From contig NZ_SIRE01000012.1 of assembly GCF_004307995.1 (NCBI RefSeq), forward strand, positions 223,417-287,416: a stretch of 64,000 nucleotides of DNA, read 5' to 3'. This document shows, piece by piece, positions 16,289-24,470 of the stretch (the first letter of the stretch is position 1; every line of letters starts with the position of its first letter). The notes beneath the pieces were generated by a model. It had not been told where the DNA came from. It ran no database searches and saw nothing but the letters and a program-made list of their open reading frames with translations. The position numbers and the translations under genes are program-made. Source of the stretch: Paenibacillus thalictri. Lineage in GTDB: Bacteria > Bacillota > Bacilli > Paenibacillales > NBRC-103111.

Positions 16289-16311
16289 TAGCCGTCATTT
16301 ATGGTAGGGTT
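16289..16311. other. Candidate cassette attachment site at the end of rlmH
   Basis: The last codons of rlmH read GAA CCC TAC CAT AAA TGA. Staphylococcal SCC cassettes integrate at the equivalent codons (GAA GC- TAT CAT AAA TGA). The recombinase-bearing element lies directly downstream of these codons. The second att copy would be beyond the left edge and cannot be checked here. Confidence 0.55.
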
Positions 16312-16774
16312 CCCCCCGATTGATCTTCATCGCGCGGTACACCTGCTCGACCAGCACGAGGCGCATCAGCTGGTGCGGCAGGGTCATCCTGCCGAACGAC
16401 AGCTTCAGCTCCGCGCGCGCCAAAACCGCGGGGGCTAGCCCTAGCGAGCCCCCGATCACAAACGCCACCTGGCTGCGCCCATAGGTGGCCAGCTCCTGCA
16501 TCCGCTCCGCAAGCTCCTCGGATGACAGCGTCTTGCCGTCGATTGCCAGCGCGACGACATAAACTTCAGGACGCAGCGCGGCCAATATCCGCTCGCCCTC
16601 CCGCTCCCGCACCTGCCGCTCTTCGGCAGGCGACATCGTCTCCGGTGCCTTCTCGTCCGGCACCTCAACCATCTGCAGCTTGGCATAAGGGCCAAGCCGC
16701 TTCGTATACTCCGCAATGCCTTGCACCAGATAAGATTCCTTTAACTTCCCGACCGCAACAATTTGTACTTGCAT
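16295..16774 (-). CDS. rlmH: 23S rRNA (pseudouridine1915-N3)-methyltransferase RlmH
   Basis: 159 residues from the second ATG, the usual RlmH length. SPOUT methyltransferase features are present: the QIVAVGKLKESYL start, the FVIGGSLGL SAM-binding knot loop and the C-terminal RLVLVEQVYRAMKINRGEPYHK. It methylates N3 of pseudouridine 1915 in helix 69 of 23S rRNA. This is the orfX locus used by SCC elements. It is followed directly by the mobile cassette. Confidence 0.96.
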   Translation of the reverse strand: MQVQIVAVGKLKESYLVQGIAEYTKRLGPYAKLQMVEVPDEKAPETMSPAEERQVREREGERILAALRPEVYVVALAIDGKTLSSEELAERMQELATYGRSQVAFVIGGSLGLAPAVLARAELKLSFGRMTLPHQLMRLVLVEQVYRAMKINRGEPYHK

Positions 16775-16831
16775 CTGCTGCATACACCTCTATCTTCAGA
16801 AATAGTGCTTTTCTTACCGCTTCATAACAAC

Positions 16832-16856
16832 AAAAAGGGAGGCCGCAGCCCCCCCC
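16832..16856 (-). terminator. Intrinsic terminator
   Basis: G-rich and C-rich arms around TGCG (GGGGGC-TGCG-GCCTCCC) followed by TTTTT on the minus strand, after the CxxH/CxxC gene and before rlmH. Confidence 0.7.
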
Positions 16857-16860
16857 CCTT

Positions 16861-17028
16861 CTACACAACCAGAAACCGTCCCGGAGCGCTGCAGCGCTCG
16901 CAGCAATCCGGCGGCTCCCACGCGGAAAAACGCGTTTTTTCCAAATCGACAATATCCGGAGCCTCTTCATATTCATCAACAAATTCGTCAATGGCGATTT
17001 CTAGATGATCGATGCAAACAACATGCAT
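16861..17028 (-). CDS. CxxH/CxxC small zinc-ribbon-like protein
   Basis: 55 residues, below the usual size cut-off. The N-terminus has MHVVCIDHLEIAIDEFVDEY with the Cys-x-x-His pair, and the C-terminus has CCERC, together a presumed metal site. Small proteins of this pattern are known beside rlmH/htrC in Bacillaceae, but their function is unknown. GGGAG lies 8 bases before the ATG. Confidence 0.8.
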   Translation of the reverse strand: MHVVCIDHLEIAIDEFVDEYEEAPDIVDLEKTRFSAWEPPDCCERCSAPGRFLVV

Positions 17029-17056
17029 AACCTAAACTCCCATCATGAGTGCGTCA

Positions 17057-18283
17057 TTATTTATCTTTTAACTCGGCCAGCGTCAAGACGGCTGTCGCCT
17101 TTTTGCCGCCGCGGTAATAGGTTACGTTCAATTTCTCGCCGATCGCTTTCGATCCGTAGATGTACTTGCGCAGCTCCAGCGTGCTGCCGATTGGCTTGCC
17201 GTCCAGCTCCGTAATTACATCGTTGGTTTTCAACCCGGCTTCCTTCGCCGGCCCTATGGCATCCAGCACGATAATACCAGTTTTCACCTCAGAAGGCAGC
17301 TTTAAAACATCCGTCCCGGCAAAAGATTGCAATTCCTGCGTAACTACGCCCATATAAGGACGTTTCACCTTGTGGTACTGGATCAGACTGTCGATGACCG
17401 TCTTCACCTGATTAATCGGTATGGCAAAACCAAGACCTTCAACGCCGTAATCAGCAACCTTTAGCGTATTGATACCGATGACTTTGCCTTCCATATTCAC
17501 AAGTGCTCCGCCGCTGTTGCCGGAGTTAATAGCGGCGTCAGTTTGGATGACTTCCATTTCCCAATCAAATTCGCCTTCCTTGCCCAGCGACACGGGAATA
17601 AGCCGTTTAGGGGAGCTGATAATGCCGCGGGTCGTTGTAGGGGCAACGCCCAGGCCCAGCGGATTGCCGATCGCGATGACCGTCTCTCCCGATTTCAATA
17701 TATCCGAATCACCGAATTCGGCGATCTGTTTGACACCCGCTCCATCTATTTCTACGACGGCAAGATCGCTGATCTGGTCGTTTCCGACCAAAGTTCCCTT
17801 CTTCCGTTCACCGGAAGAAAGCACGACCTCCAACTGTGTCGATCCGTCTACAACATGGTTGTTGGTCACGATTCGCACTTTGTCGCCGACTTTTTGAAAC
17901 ACAACGCCGGAACCAAGACCGGATCCGCGTGCCTGCTTATCGGCACCGTCTTTCCGTGAACTGATAATGCTGACCACCGCCGGACCCACTTTCTCCGCCG
18001 CATGCACTACCGCATCACTGATCAACTGCTGCGTGTCTCCCACCTTCGGAGCGACAGCCGCAACAGCGGTCTCTTTGGACACGGAAGGCCTTGTTGCAAG
18101 CAGAATGCCGCCAATAAGGGCAATAAGGATAAGCGTCACGAGCGCGCCGCCAAGTGCGGGAACCGCCCAATCCGGAAACGTGCGGCTGCGGCCGATCCGG
18201 GTCATTCCATAACGGGGCTCTTTTGGCGCCGGGCTCCATTTGGATACTTTGGTTGAGTAGAAATCATCTTCAAAGAAACTCAT
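17057..18283 (-). CDS. htrC: HtrA-family membrane-anchored serine protease
   Basis: 408 residues. A cytoplasmic head and one membrane helix (residues about 40-63) lead to a trypsin-like domain with His143 (TNNHVVDG), Asp173 (SDLAV) and Ser257 (GNSGGA). A PDZ domain follows (about 310-400; DAIGPAKEAGLKTNDVITELDG). It degrades misfolded proteins outside the membrane. Its place after the wal operon matches B. subtilis htrC (yyxA). Confidence 0.95.
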   Translation of the reverse strand: MSFFEDDFYSTKVSKWSPAPKEPRYGMTRIGRSRTFPDWAVPALGGALVTLILIALIGGILLATRPSVSKETAVAAVAPKVGDTQQLISDAVVHAAEKVGPAVVSIISSRKDGADKQARGSGLGSGVVFQKVGDKVRIVTNNHVVDGSTQLEVVLSSGERKKGTLVGNDQISDLAVVEIDGAGVKQIAEFGDSDILKSGETVIAIGNPLGLGVAPTTTRGIISSPKRLIPVSLGKEGEFDWEMEVIQTDAAINSGNSGGALVNMEGKVIGINTLKVADYGVEGLGFAIPINQVKTVIDSLIQYHKVKRPYMGVVTQELQSFAGTDVLKLPSEVKTGIIVLDAIGPAKEAGLKTNDVITELDGKPIGSTLELRKYIYGSKAIGEKLNVTYYRGGKKATAVLTLAELKDK

Positions 18284-18551
18284 CGGCGCTTCTTCTCCCT
18301 ATTGTATATTCGCACCTTTATGAAATCCGCCGCTCGCAAGTACCCGGGTCGTGTATTTGAAACGATAAGGGGCCTTGTACAGCCAGGCTGCTGCGATCGG
18401 CTTAATCCATTGTGTTAAAGATGACCTTTGCTCCACACTCGCCTGAAAATTATCGATTCCTTTACGAAAAAAACAGGAATGTTTTTGCCGTCAGCCGACT
18501 ATACTTCATAGTAAATAAGTTCATGCTAGATTAATAGAAAGGACGAGATAA

Positions 18552-18761
18552 ATGAACCGTATCCACTCCCACATGGAACAAGTGAATGTGATCGCCAAGC
18601 TGGCCGATCTGTCGAACCAGCATTACCGCAATACGTTGGCCTTAAGCGCCGTAATCGAATTATTAATTGAACAAGGCCTATTAACCGCTGAGCAAATCCG
18701 CTCGAAAGCCGCCGAGCTCGACGCTTCCGCTATGCCTCATCCAGAGAGTCCCACGGTGTAG
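18552..18761 (+). CDS. Small hypothetical protein
   Basis: 69 residues, helical (NVIAKLADLSNQHYRNTLALSAVIELLIEQGLLTAEQI), with AAAGGA 8 bases before the ATG. It overlaps the 3' end of walJ on the opposite strand by 32 bases. It is the only plus-strand gene in this block, so some doubt remains. Confidence 0.6.
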   Translation: MNRIHSHMEQVNVIAKLADLSNQHYRNTLALSAVIELLIEQGLLTAEQIRSKAAELDASAMPHPESPTV

Positions 18762-19533
18762 GACGGTCATAATATGTATCCTTCAGTTTCGCCCGGTGAT
18801 CGTCCTTGGCGAAACGATCTTCTACAATGTTATTCACGGTCAGCCTGGCCAAATCCATCAGGTTGTGGTCGCGGCTTAAATGAGCCAGGTAGACCCGTTT
18901 CGTTCTCCCGGTGGTCACTTCACAGAGCGCGTCTCCGGCCGCTTCGTTCGATAAATGGCCGACATCGCTTAAGATCCGCCGTTTAATATTCCACGGATAG
19001 CGGCCCATTCGCAGCATTTCCACATCGTGATTCGACTCCAGCACAAGCACGTCGCTGTCCGTAATCTGGTCCCTGACTTTATCGCTCATGTAACCGAGAT
19101 CGGTTGCCACACTCAGCTTCTGCTCGCCTTCATAGAACGTGTATCCTACCGGCTCCGCCGCGTCGTGGGAAATGCCGAACGATTCCACCTTCATCGTGCC
19201 AAAATCGAGCATTTCCCCCGTCTGCAGCACCTTCCGCTTGTCGTCCGCTATTTCCCCGATCTGCTTATTCAGCTCTTCCCATGTTTTTTCATTGGCATAT
19301 ACGGGAAGATCGTATTTTCGGGCCACCGCACCCAGACCCTTGATGTGATCGGCATGCTCGTGTGTAACCAGGATCGCGTCGATGTCCTTCGCTGAAGCGT
19401 CCCGTTCACGTAATAGCTGGTCAATCTTCTTTGCGCTTAATCCGGCATCAATCAGTACCGTGTGCTCCCCATTCGAGACCACCGTGGCATTGCCGGTTGA
19501 GCCGCTGGATAATATCGTAAAACGAATCCCCAT
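18730..19533 (-). CDS. walJ: WalJ (YycJ) metallo-beta-lactamase-fold hydrolase
   Basis: 267 residues with the MBL signature HEHADH at 58-63 and further metal ligands (SHD, ATDLG, LESNHD, LAHLSRDH). YycJ is a 5'-3' DNA exonuclease-like enzyme of the MBL fold linked to coordination of cell division and replication. It is the last gene of the wal operon, after walI. Confidence 0.95.
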   Translation of the reverse strand: MGIRFTILSSGSTGNATVVSNGEHTVLIDAGLSAKKIDQLLRERDASAKDIDAILVTHEHADHIKGLGAVARKYDLPVYANEKTWEELNKQIGEIADDKRKVLQTGEMLDFGTMKVESFGISHDAAEPVGYTFYEGEQKLSVATDLGYMSDKVRDQITDSDVLVLESNHDVEMLRMGRYPWNIKRRILSDVGHLSNEAAGDALCEVTTGRTKRVYLAHLSRDHNLMDLARLTVNNIVEDRFAKDDHRAKLKDTYYDRPTPWDSLDEA

Positions 19534-19567
19534 TCGATTATCTCCTCATCTTGCTTTGCACAACACG

Positions 19568-20308
19568 TTACCTTTTGCCGTTCTGCGGCACTTCCACCGC
19601 ACCGTTCAACGCATGAATATAATAAAAATCGCCGTTAGCAAGCGCCACCCGCCAGGACGGTACCATGTACATCGTTTGCGAATTGTACACCTGGCCGTGA
19701 TACCCCAGCTTCATGCTTGTGATGACCGAATTATTCGGCATATAATTTTCGATTAAGCTGCGCAGAGCGATATGCATCGGAATAACCTTCTGCTCCTTCT
19801 GCTCTCCTTCTGATTGTACTTCAACATAGCCCTGTTTGTAAGCGGAAATTTGACCGTTCTGCTCATACAGCTCCAGCTTCACCTCAAACATCGGCAGCGT
19901 CCCGTTTAATTGATGAAACACGTATACGCCGTTTTTGCTCTCCACCGGATCGTATTGATACGATTCGATGTGCTGGATCGCCATTTTGGCCGTCATATCT
20001 TTCATCGCGCCTTTGCTCAACAGCGGATTGTAACGGAACGGCAGCTGCAGCGGAATTTGCTTATCCGATTTCATATTCTCATCGAATCGCACGACAATTT
20101 CCTTGAGCTTCGGCACATCCTTCGGCAGCTCGGAGGGAAGCTGAATGTTCTTCGTTCTAACCAGATGCTTAATCTCCTCCAGTGCAGTCGAAGCGTCCGC
20201 TACGGACTGCAGCTGCACCGAACGGCTCGTCCATAGCTGGTAACCCAATATCAGGTTCAAGATTAGAAACGAGAAGATAAGGATCGATTTCACCCTGCCC
20301 CAGTCCAT
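19568..20308 (-). CDS. walI: WalI (YycI) regulator of WalK
   Basis: 246 residues with an N-terminal membrane helix (SILIFSFLILNLILGYQLW) and an extracellular YycI/YycH-like domain ending in GDFYYIHALNGAVEVP. With WalH it forms a membrane complex that restrains the WalK kinase. Confidence 0.93.
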   Translation of the reverse strand: MDWGRVKSILIFSFLILNLILGYQLWTSRSVQLQSVADASTALEEIKHLVRTKNIQLPSELPKDVPKLKEIVVRFDENMKSDKQIPLQLPFRYNPLLSKGAMKDMTAKMAIQHIESYQYDPVESKNGVYVFHQLNGTLPMFEVKLELYEQNGQISAYKQGYVEVQSEGEQKEQKVIPMHIALRSLIENYMPNNSVITSMKLGYHGQVYNSQTMYMVPSWRVALANGDFYYIHALNGAVEVPQNGKR

Positions 20309-20488
20309 ACAGTACCTCCCTCCTTTTTACCTTTGTTGTTTGCAAAACAGCACGCTGTATAACGCAATCGTGTTTTTTACATTTATTGTAATTTCCCGAA
20401 CACCACGTGACTCGATCAAATCTCGCAACCTTTTACGAGATCCTTCCCGTTTCATCTTCTGCCATGAACCGGACCCTATCACACCGTC

Positions 20489-21772
20489 CTACTCCAAAAA
20501 CTCGTACGATCCGTCCCGCAGCTCCACCGCCCAAGCCGGTACCAGCTCCAGCGTCTGGTCGGTCAGCACCGTTTTATAGGCTGGATACATCGAATAAATG
20601 CTGAACTTCTTCGGATATTGAGCCAGCTTCGGCTCCAGCTCCTCGGTACCGGCAATCTGCATCTCTTTCACCGTTTGCGTGCGGACATCCGGCACGATCA
20701 AGGATCGCTCGAAGCTGGATACGACTCCTTTTTGCAGCACAACTTTAATGTATCCGATATTTTCCGTTCTCTGGTTAATGACCGGGTAAGAGCCATAATA
20801 TTGCCTGAAAATAAACGACTGATTCGAGGTAAGCAGCCGCTGCGGCACCTTGCTGACCGTATATTTCCCGTTCCAGCCGCCGTGCTGGTTCACGAACTGA
20901 ATAGCGGCCAGCAAACTCTCCCGCAGCTCAACCTTGCTTTCTACCGGCGCTACCGGGTCGGAGTAGGTCATCCAATGCTGATCGTTTTTCAGCTGCAATC
21001 CCCGCTTGCCGTCCGTATAGATTTCCGAACCGTCCCGTTCAGTCAAATTGCGCGTAATCGCCGGATCGACAAAAAAGCTTCGTTTCAGCTGTTCCGCCGT
21101 ATATTGGGTGAAATTAAACTTGTACGACGGGAGCGTCAAAGGTTTTGTCGGCAAGTAATAATCGCCGGCCCCCATCGTATAAGGGGTTAACGTCTCGCCG
21201 AGGCTGACGAACTTCTCGATATCCTTTATCGTAAAATCCGCCTTGATGGCCTCATATACAATCGAAGAAGTATCGGTAAAAAAGAACGTCCGCACATCGT
21301 CCTTTGATTCCTTCGTATAAATCCAGATCCGGGTGACCAGATCGTTTTCGATCGGCAGATCGCCTTTAAACTGCATGATTCGCTGCAGTACGTTAAACGG
21401 CACGCCATCCCGGAACCTCAGCTCGACACCCTGCTGCTTATTGCGCACGTCATCCCAATTGACCGCCAGAGAGGCGCCGTTAAGCTTGCGGAACCCTTCA
21501 ATGTAACGCTGTTTCACGATATCGAAAATGCTGTTGTAATACGGCGTACTGGAGTACAGCACCGTATGCGTTTGATTGCCTAAATGCAACACCATCTGAT
21601 CGGGAAACAGCAGATCTTCGAGCACGGCCTGGGAACCTACCGGTTCGGCTTTCACATACTCTTCCTGAGCGAGAGGTTCAAGCTGAGGAGAGCTGTAAGC
21701 CAGATAATAGCTTTCCACCAGACTCAAACAGACCAATATGGCCAAGACGACCGTCTTCAGCTTCTCTATCAT
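20489..21772 (-). CDS. walH: WalH (YycH) regulator of WalK
   Basis: 427 residues with an N-terminal membrane anchor (VVLAILVCLSLVESYYLAY) followed by a large extracellular YycH domain. It acts with WalI on WalK. Its start overlaps the walK stop by four bases (ATGA). The 180-base gap to walI holds no visible gene. Confidence 0.94.
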   Translation of the reverse strand: MIEKLKTVVLAILVCLSLVESYYLAYSSPQLEPLAQEEYVKAEPVGSQAVLEDLLFPDQMVLHLGNQTHTVLYSSTPYYNSIFDIVKQRYIEGFRKLNGASLAVNWDDVRNKQQGVELRFRDGVPFNVLQRIMQFKGDLPIENDLVTRIWIYTKESKDDVRTFFFTDTSSIVYEAIKADFTIKDIEKFVSLGETLTPYTMGAGDYYLPTKPLTLPSYKFNFTQYTAEQLKRSFFVDPAITRNLTERDGSEIYTDGKRGLQLKNDQHWMTYSDPVAPVESKVELRESLLAAIQFVNQHGGWNGKYTVSKVPQRLLTSNQSFIFRQYYGSYPVINQRTENIGYIKVVLQKGVVSSFERSLIVPDVRTQTVKEMQIAGTEELEPKLAQYPKKFSIYSMYPAYKTVLTDQTLELVPAWAVELRDGSYEFLE

Positions 21773-23607
21773 ACGGCAGCATTCTCCTCCATCTGGTATG
21801 GCAGTGTAAAGACCACCTTCGTCCCTTGGTTCAGCTCCGATTCCAGCATGATAGTGCCCCCGTGCGCTTTTACTATTTCCCGGGCAATCGACAGACCGAG
21901 CCCTGTCCCTCCCATGCTGCGCGACCTTGCTTTATCCACCCTATAGAAACGGTCAAAAATCCGGTTTAAATCTTTTTTCGGAATGCCGATACCGTTGTCC
22001 TGTACCGTCACTTCCACCCATTTGGCGTCCTGCACCGCCGCGCGTAAGGAAATACTGCCGCCTTCGCCCGTATATTTCACCGCGTTGGACACCAGATTGT
22101 CCAGCACCTGATCGATCCGGTCGCGGTCCAGCATCATGACGCCAAGTGCGTGGTCTACCTCAACGCGAATGTCGATTTGCCTTTGCAGCATCTGCACGGA
22201 GAACCGGTCGACTACCTCATCCAGCATCTCGGCTACATCGGTAGGCTCCTTGCTGATCGTCACCTGCTTGGAATCAAGCCTGGACAGCTGCAGCAAATCG
22301 TTGACCAGCCGAATCATCCGCTCCGTCTCGTTTCGCGTGACGCCGACGAATTTGTGGGCAAGCTGCGGTTCCTCAATGGCCCCGTCTTCCAACGCTTCAA
22401 GGTAGCTTTTGATCGTTGTCAGCGGCGTACGCAGCTCGTGGGATACGTTAGCTACGAATTCGCGGCGCGACAGCTCCAGCTTTTCCTGCTCCGTCACATC
22501 CTGAAGAACAACGATCGTTCCGCCCGCTCCCGTCCCGCGGCTGTGGATCCGGGTGAACGACAGCTTCACCGACTGCTCCTCATCTTCTTCCGCATTGTAT
22601 ACCTGCAGCGTCACCATCTGGCCTTCACCCGAGCTGAGCCGGTTCAGTTCCTCATTCGAAAAGCCCAGCGATTCGGAGAGAGGTTTGCCAAGCGCCGTCT
22701 CCTCATTAATCAGCAGCATCTGCTTCGCCCTGCGGTTAATCATAATAACCTGTCCTTGGTCGTCCGTCGCCAGCAGGCCTTCATTCATATTCGCCAGAAT
22801 CGATGCCAGCTTTTCTTTCTCTTCTTCGTTTAATGACAACGCCTCTTTTAACTTGGCGGTCATGAAATTAAACGTATTGCCCAGTTGGCCGATTTCATCG
22901 TTGCCTTTGATTTTTACCTTTTGGACAAAATTGCCCTCGGCCACCGCAGTGGCTTGCTTCGTTATTTCCTTAATCGGACTCGTTATCGCATGAGTCAGAA
23001 TGACGCCAAGCCCCACCGTTAAGGCGAGCGCGATAAGTGTCCCGGAAATAAATATTTTGTTGATCGAATTCATTGTATTGTAAATATCTTCCATGGAAGC
23101 TACGATATATACCGCCCCGACCACCTGAGCCCCGCTGCCAATCGGACGCGTAATTACGACCTTACGGATATTGTCCATATCGATGAACATACGGGGATTG
23201 TCTTTAATGCCCTGCAGCGCCCGGCTGACCTCGGTTTGCGTATTTTTTTGCCCGACGATCATCTGGTGGTTCTGCTGCGTTGTCGTAATGACGATACCGT
23301 TGGCATCAATAACTTGAATTTCCGCTTTGCTGATCGCAAATAAATTATTGATCACGTCGTTCAGACCGGCAGACGGCTTCTTATCTTCGTTGGCTTTCCC
23401 TTCCTGCAAACCGCGCATGTAAGGCTCGATATATTCAGCCAGCAAATAAGCCTGCTTCGTGCGGGAGTCGAGAAAGTCGTTCTTGAAATAACTCTCCAGC
23501 GTTCGTATAAAATAAACCCCGATCAGTTGCATGGCAATCAGGATCAGCAGCACGTAAATAATAATCAGCTTGGCCTGAACCGATTGAAACAAACGGATCT
23601 TCTGCAC
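21769..23607 (-). CDS. walK: WalK (YycG) sensor histidine kinase
   Basis: 612 residues: a membrane helix (12-35), an extracellular PAS-like sensor (about 40-185), a second helix (186-207), HAMP (208-260), PAS (about 265-370), HisKA with His390 (VSHELRTPLTT), and HATPase with the NLVSNAVKYT, DNGIGIP and GGTGLGLSI boxes. It senses cell-wall status and phosphorylates WalR; essential in most low-GC Gram-positives. Confidence 0.97.
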   Translation of the reverse strand: MQKIRLFQSVQAKLIIIYVLLILIAMQLIGVYFIRTLESYFKNDFLDSRTKQAYLLAEYIEPYMRGLQEGKANEDKKPSAGLNDVINNLFAISKAEIQVIDANGIVITTTQQNHQMIVGQKNTQTEVSRALQGIKDNPRMFIDMDNIRKVVITRPIGSGAQVVGAVYIVASMEDIYNTMNSINKIFISGTLIALALTVGLGVILTHAITSPIKEITKQATAVAEGNFVQKVKIKGNDEIGQLGNTFNFMTAKLKEALSLNEEEKEKLASILANMNEGLLATDDQGQVIMINRRAKQMLLINEETALGKPLSESLGFSNEELNRLSSGEGQMVTLQVYNAEEDEEQSVKLSFTRIHSRGTGAGGTIVVLQDVTEQEKLELSRREFVANVSHELRTPLTTIKSYLEALEDGAIEEPQLAHKFVGVTRNETERMIRLVNDLLQLSRLDSKQVTISKEPTDVAEMLDEVVDRFSVQMLQRQIDIRVEVDHALGVMMLDRDRIDQVLDNLVSNAVKYTGEGGSISLRAAVQDAKWVEVTVQDNGIGIPKKDLNRIFDRFYRVDKARSRSMGGTGLGLSIAREIVKAHGGTIMLESELNQGTKVVFTLPYQMEENAAV

Positions 23608-23610
23608 GGA

Positions 23611-24354
23611 CTAATTGCCCCCCGATTTCGGATTGCGCATCATATAACCGAGTCCGCGGCGGGTCGTTATGTACTCCGGCCGGCTCGGGTCGTCCTCAAG
23701 CTTCTCGCGCAAGCGGCGAATCGTCACATCGACGGTTCGCACATCACCGAAATATTCGAAGCCCCATACTGCCTGCAGCAGATGTTCCCGGGTCATCACC
23801 CGGCCGGCATTTTTGGCCATATATTGCACCAGCTCAAACTCCCGGTGGGTCAGATCCAATTGAACGCCATCCTTATAGACGACGTACATGTCGCTGTCAA
23901 TCAACAGCTGGTGCACACGCAGTCCCTGAGGCGCTCCTGTGCCGGAACCCGCTCCCGTTCCTGACTCCGGCTGGGAGGCCTGTTGGGCTTTGGACTGTCT
24001 GCGCAGATGCGCCTTCACACGGGCCAGCAGCTCTCTGGTTCCAAACGGCTTGGTCACATAATCGTCGGCGCCCAGTTCCAAGCCGAGCACCTTGTCGATC
24101 TCCGTATCTTTGGCCGTCAGCATAATAATCGGCGTATTCAGACGGGTTCTGACTTCTCTGCACACATCCATGCCGTCCTTCACCGGAAGCATCAGATCCA
24201 GCAAAATCAAATCCGGCTCTTCGGAAAAGGCCAGCTCCACGGCTTTCCCGCCGTCATAAGCGCAGATTACCTCATAACCTTCCTTCTCGAGATTAAACTT
24301 CAATATATCCGCAATCGGCTGCTCATCGTCGACAACGAGAATTTTTCCATACAT
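23611..24354 (-). CDS. walR: WalR (YycF) response regulator
   Basis: 247 residues from MYGKILVVDD; a longer upstream frame has no family match. The receiver has Asp53 as the phosphorylation site (LILLDLMLP) and Lys in TKPFGTREL. The OmpR-type winged helix (THREFELVQYMAKNAG to YITTRRGLGYMM) is complete. The linker carries a Ser/Gly/Gln-rich insert (SKAQQASQPESGTGAGSGTG), longer than in B. subtilis WalR. It controls cell-wall hydrolase genes. Confidence 0.97.
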   Translation of the reverse strand: MYGKILVVDDEQPIADILKFNLEKEGYEVICAYDGGKAVELAFSEEPDLILLDLMLPVKDGMDVCREVRTRLNTPIIMLTAKDTEIDKVLGLELGADDYVTKPFGTRELLARVKAHLRRQSKAQQASQPESGTGAGSGTGAPQGLRVHQLLIDSDMYVVYKDGVQLDLTHREFELVQYMAKNAGRVMTREHLLQAVWGFEYFGDVRTVDVTIRRLREKLEDDPSRPEYITTRRGLGYMMRNPKSGGN

Positions 24355-24470
24355 GACTACCGCCGCCTTTACTTGTAAATCAAGGTCTCTTTCGTCTATA
24401 TTACCATATCCCAATGCAAAAAGAGACATGGATAAGCTTGTTGCCTGCTTATTCCATGTCCCTTGCTCTG

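Noticed and set aside
1..16294. Prophage or conjugative element
   Set aside because: No capsid, portal, terminase, lysis, relaxase or type IV secretion genes are visible in this part; the content fits an SCC-like or mobilisable cassette better. Genes beyond the left edge could change this.
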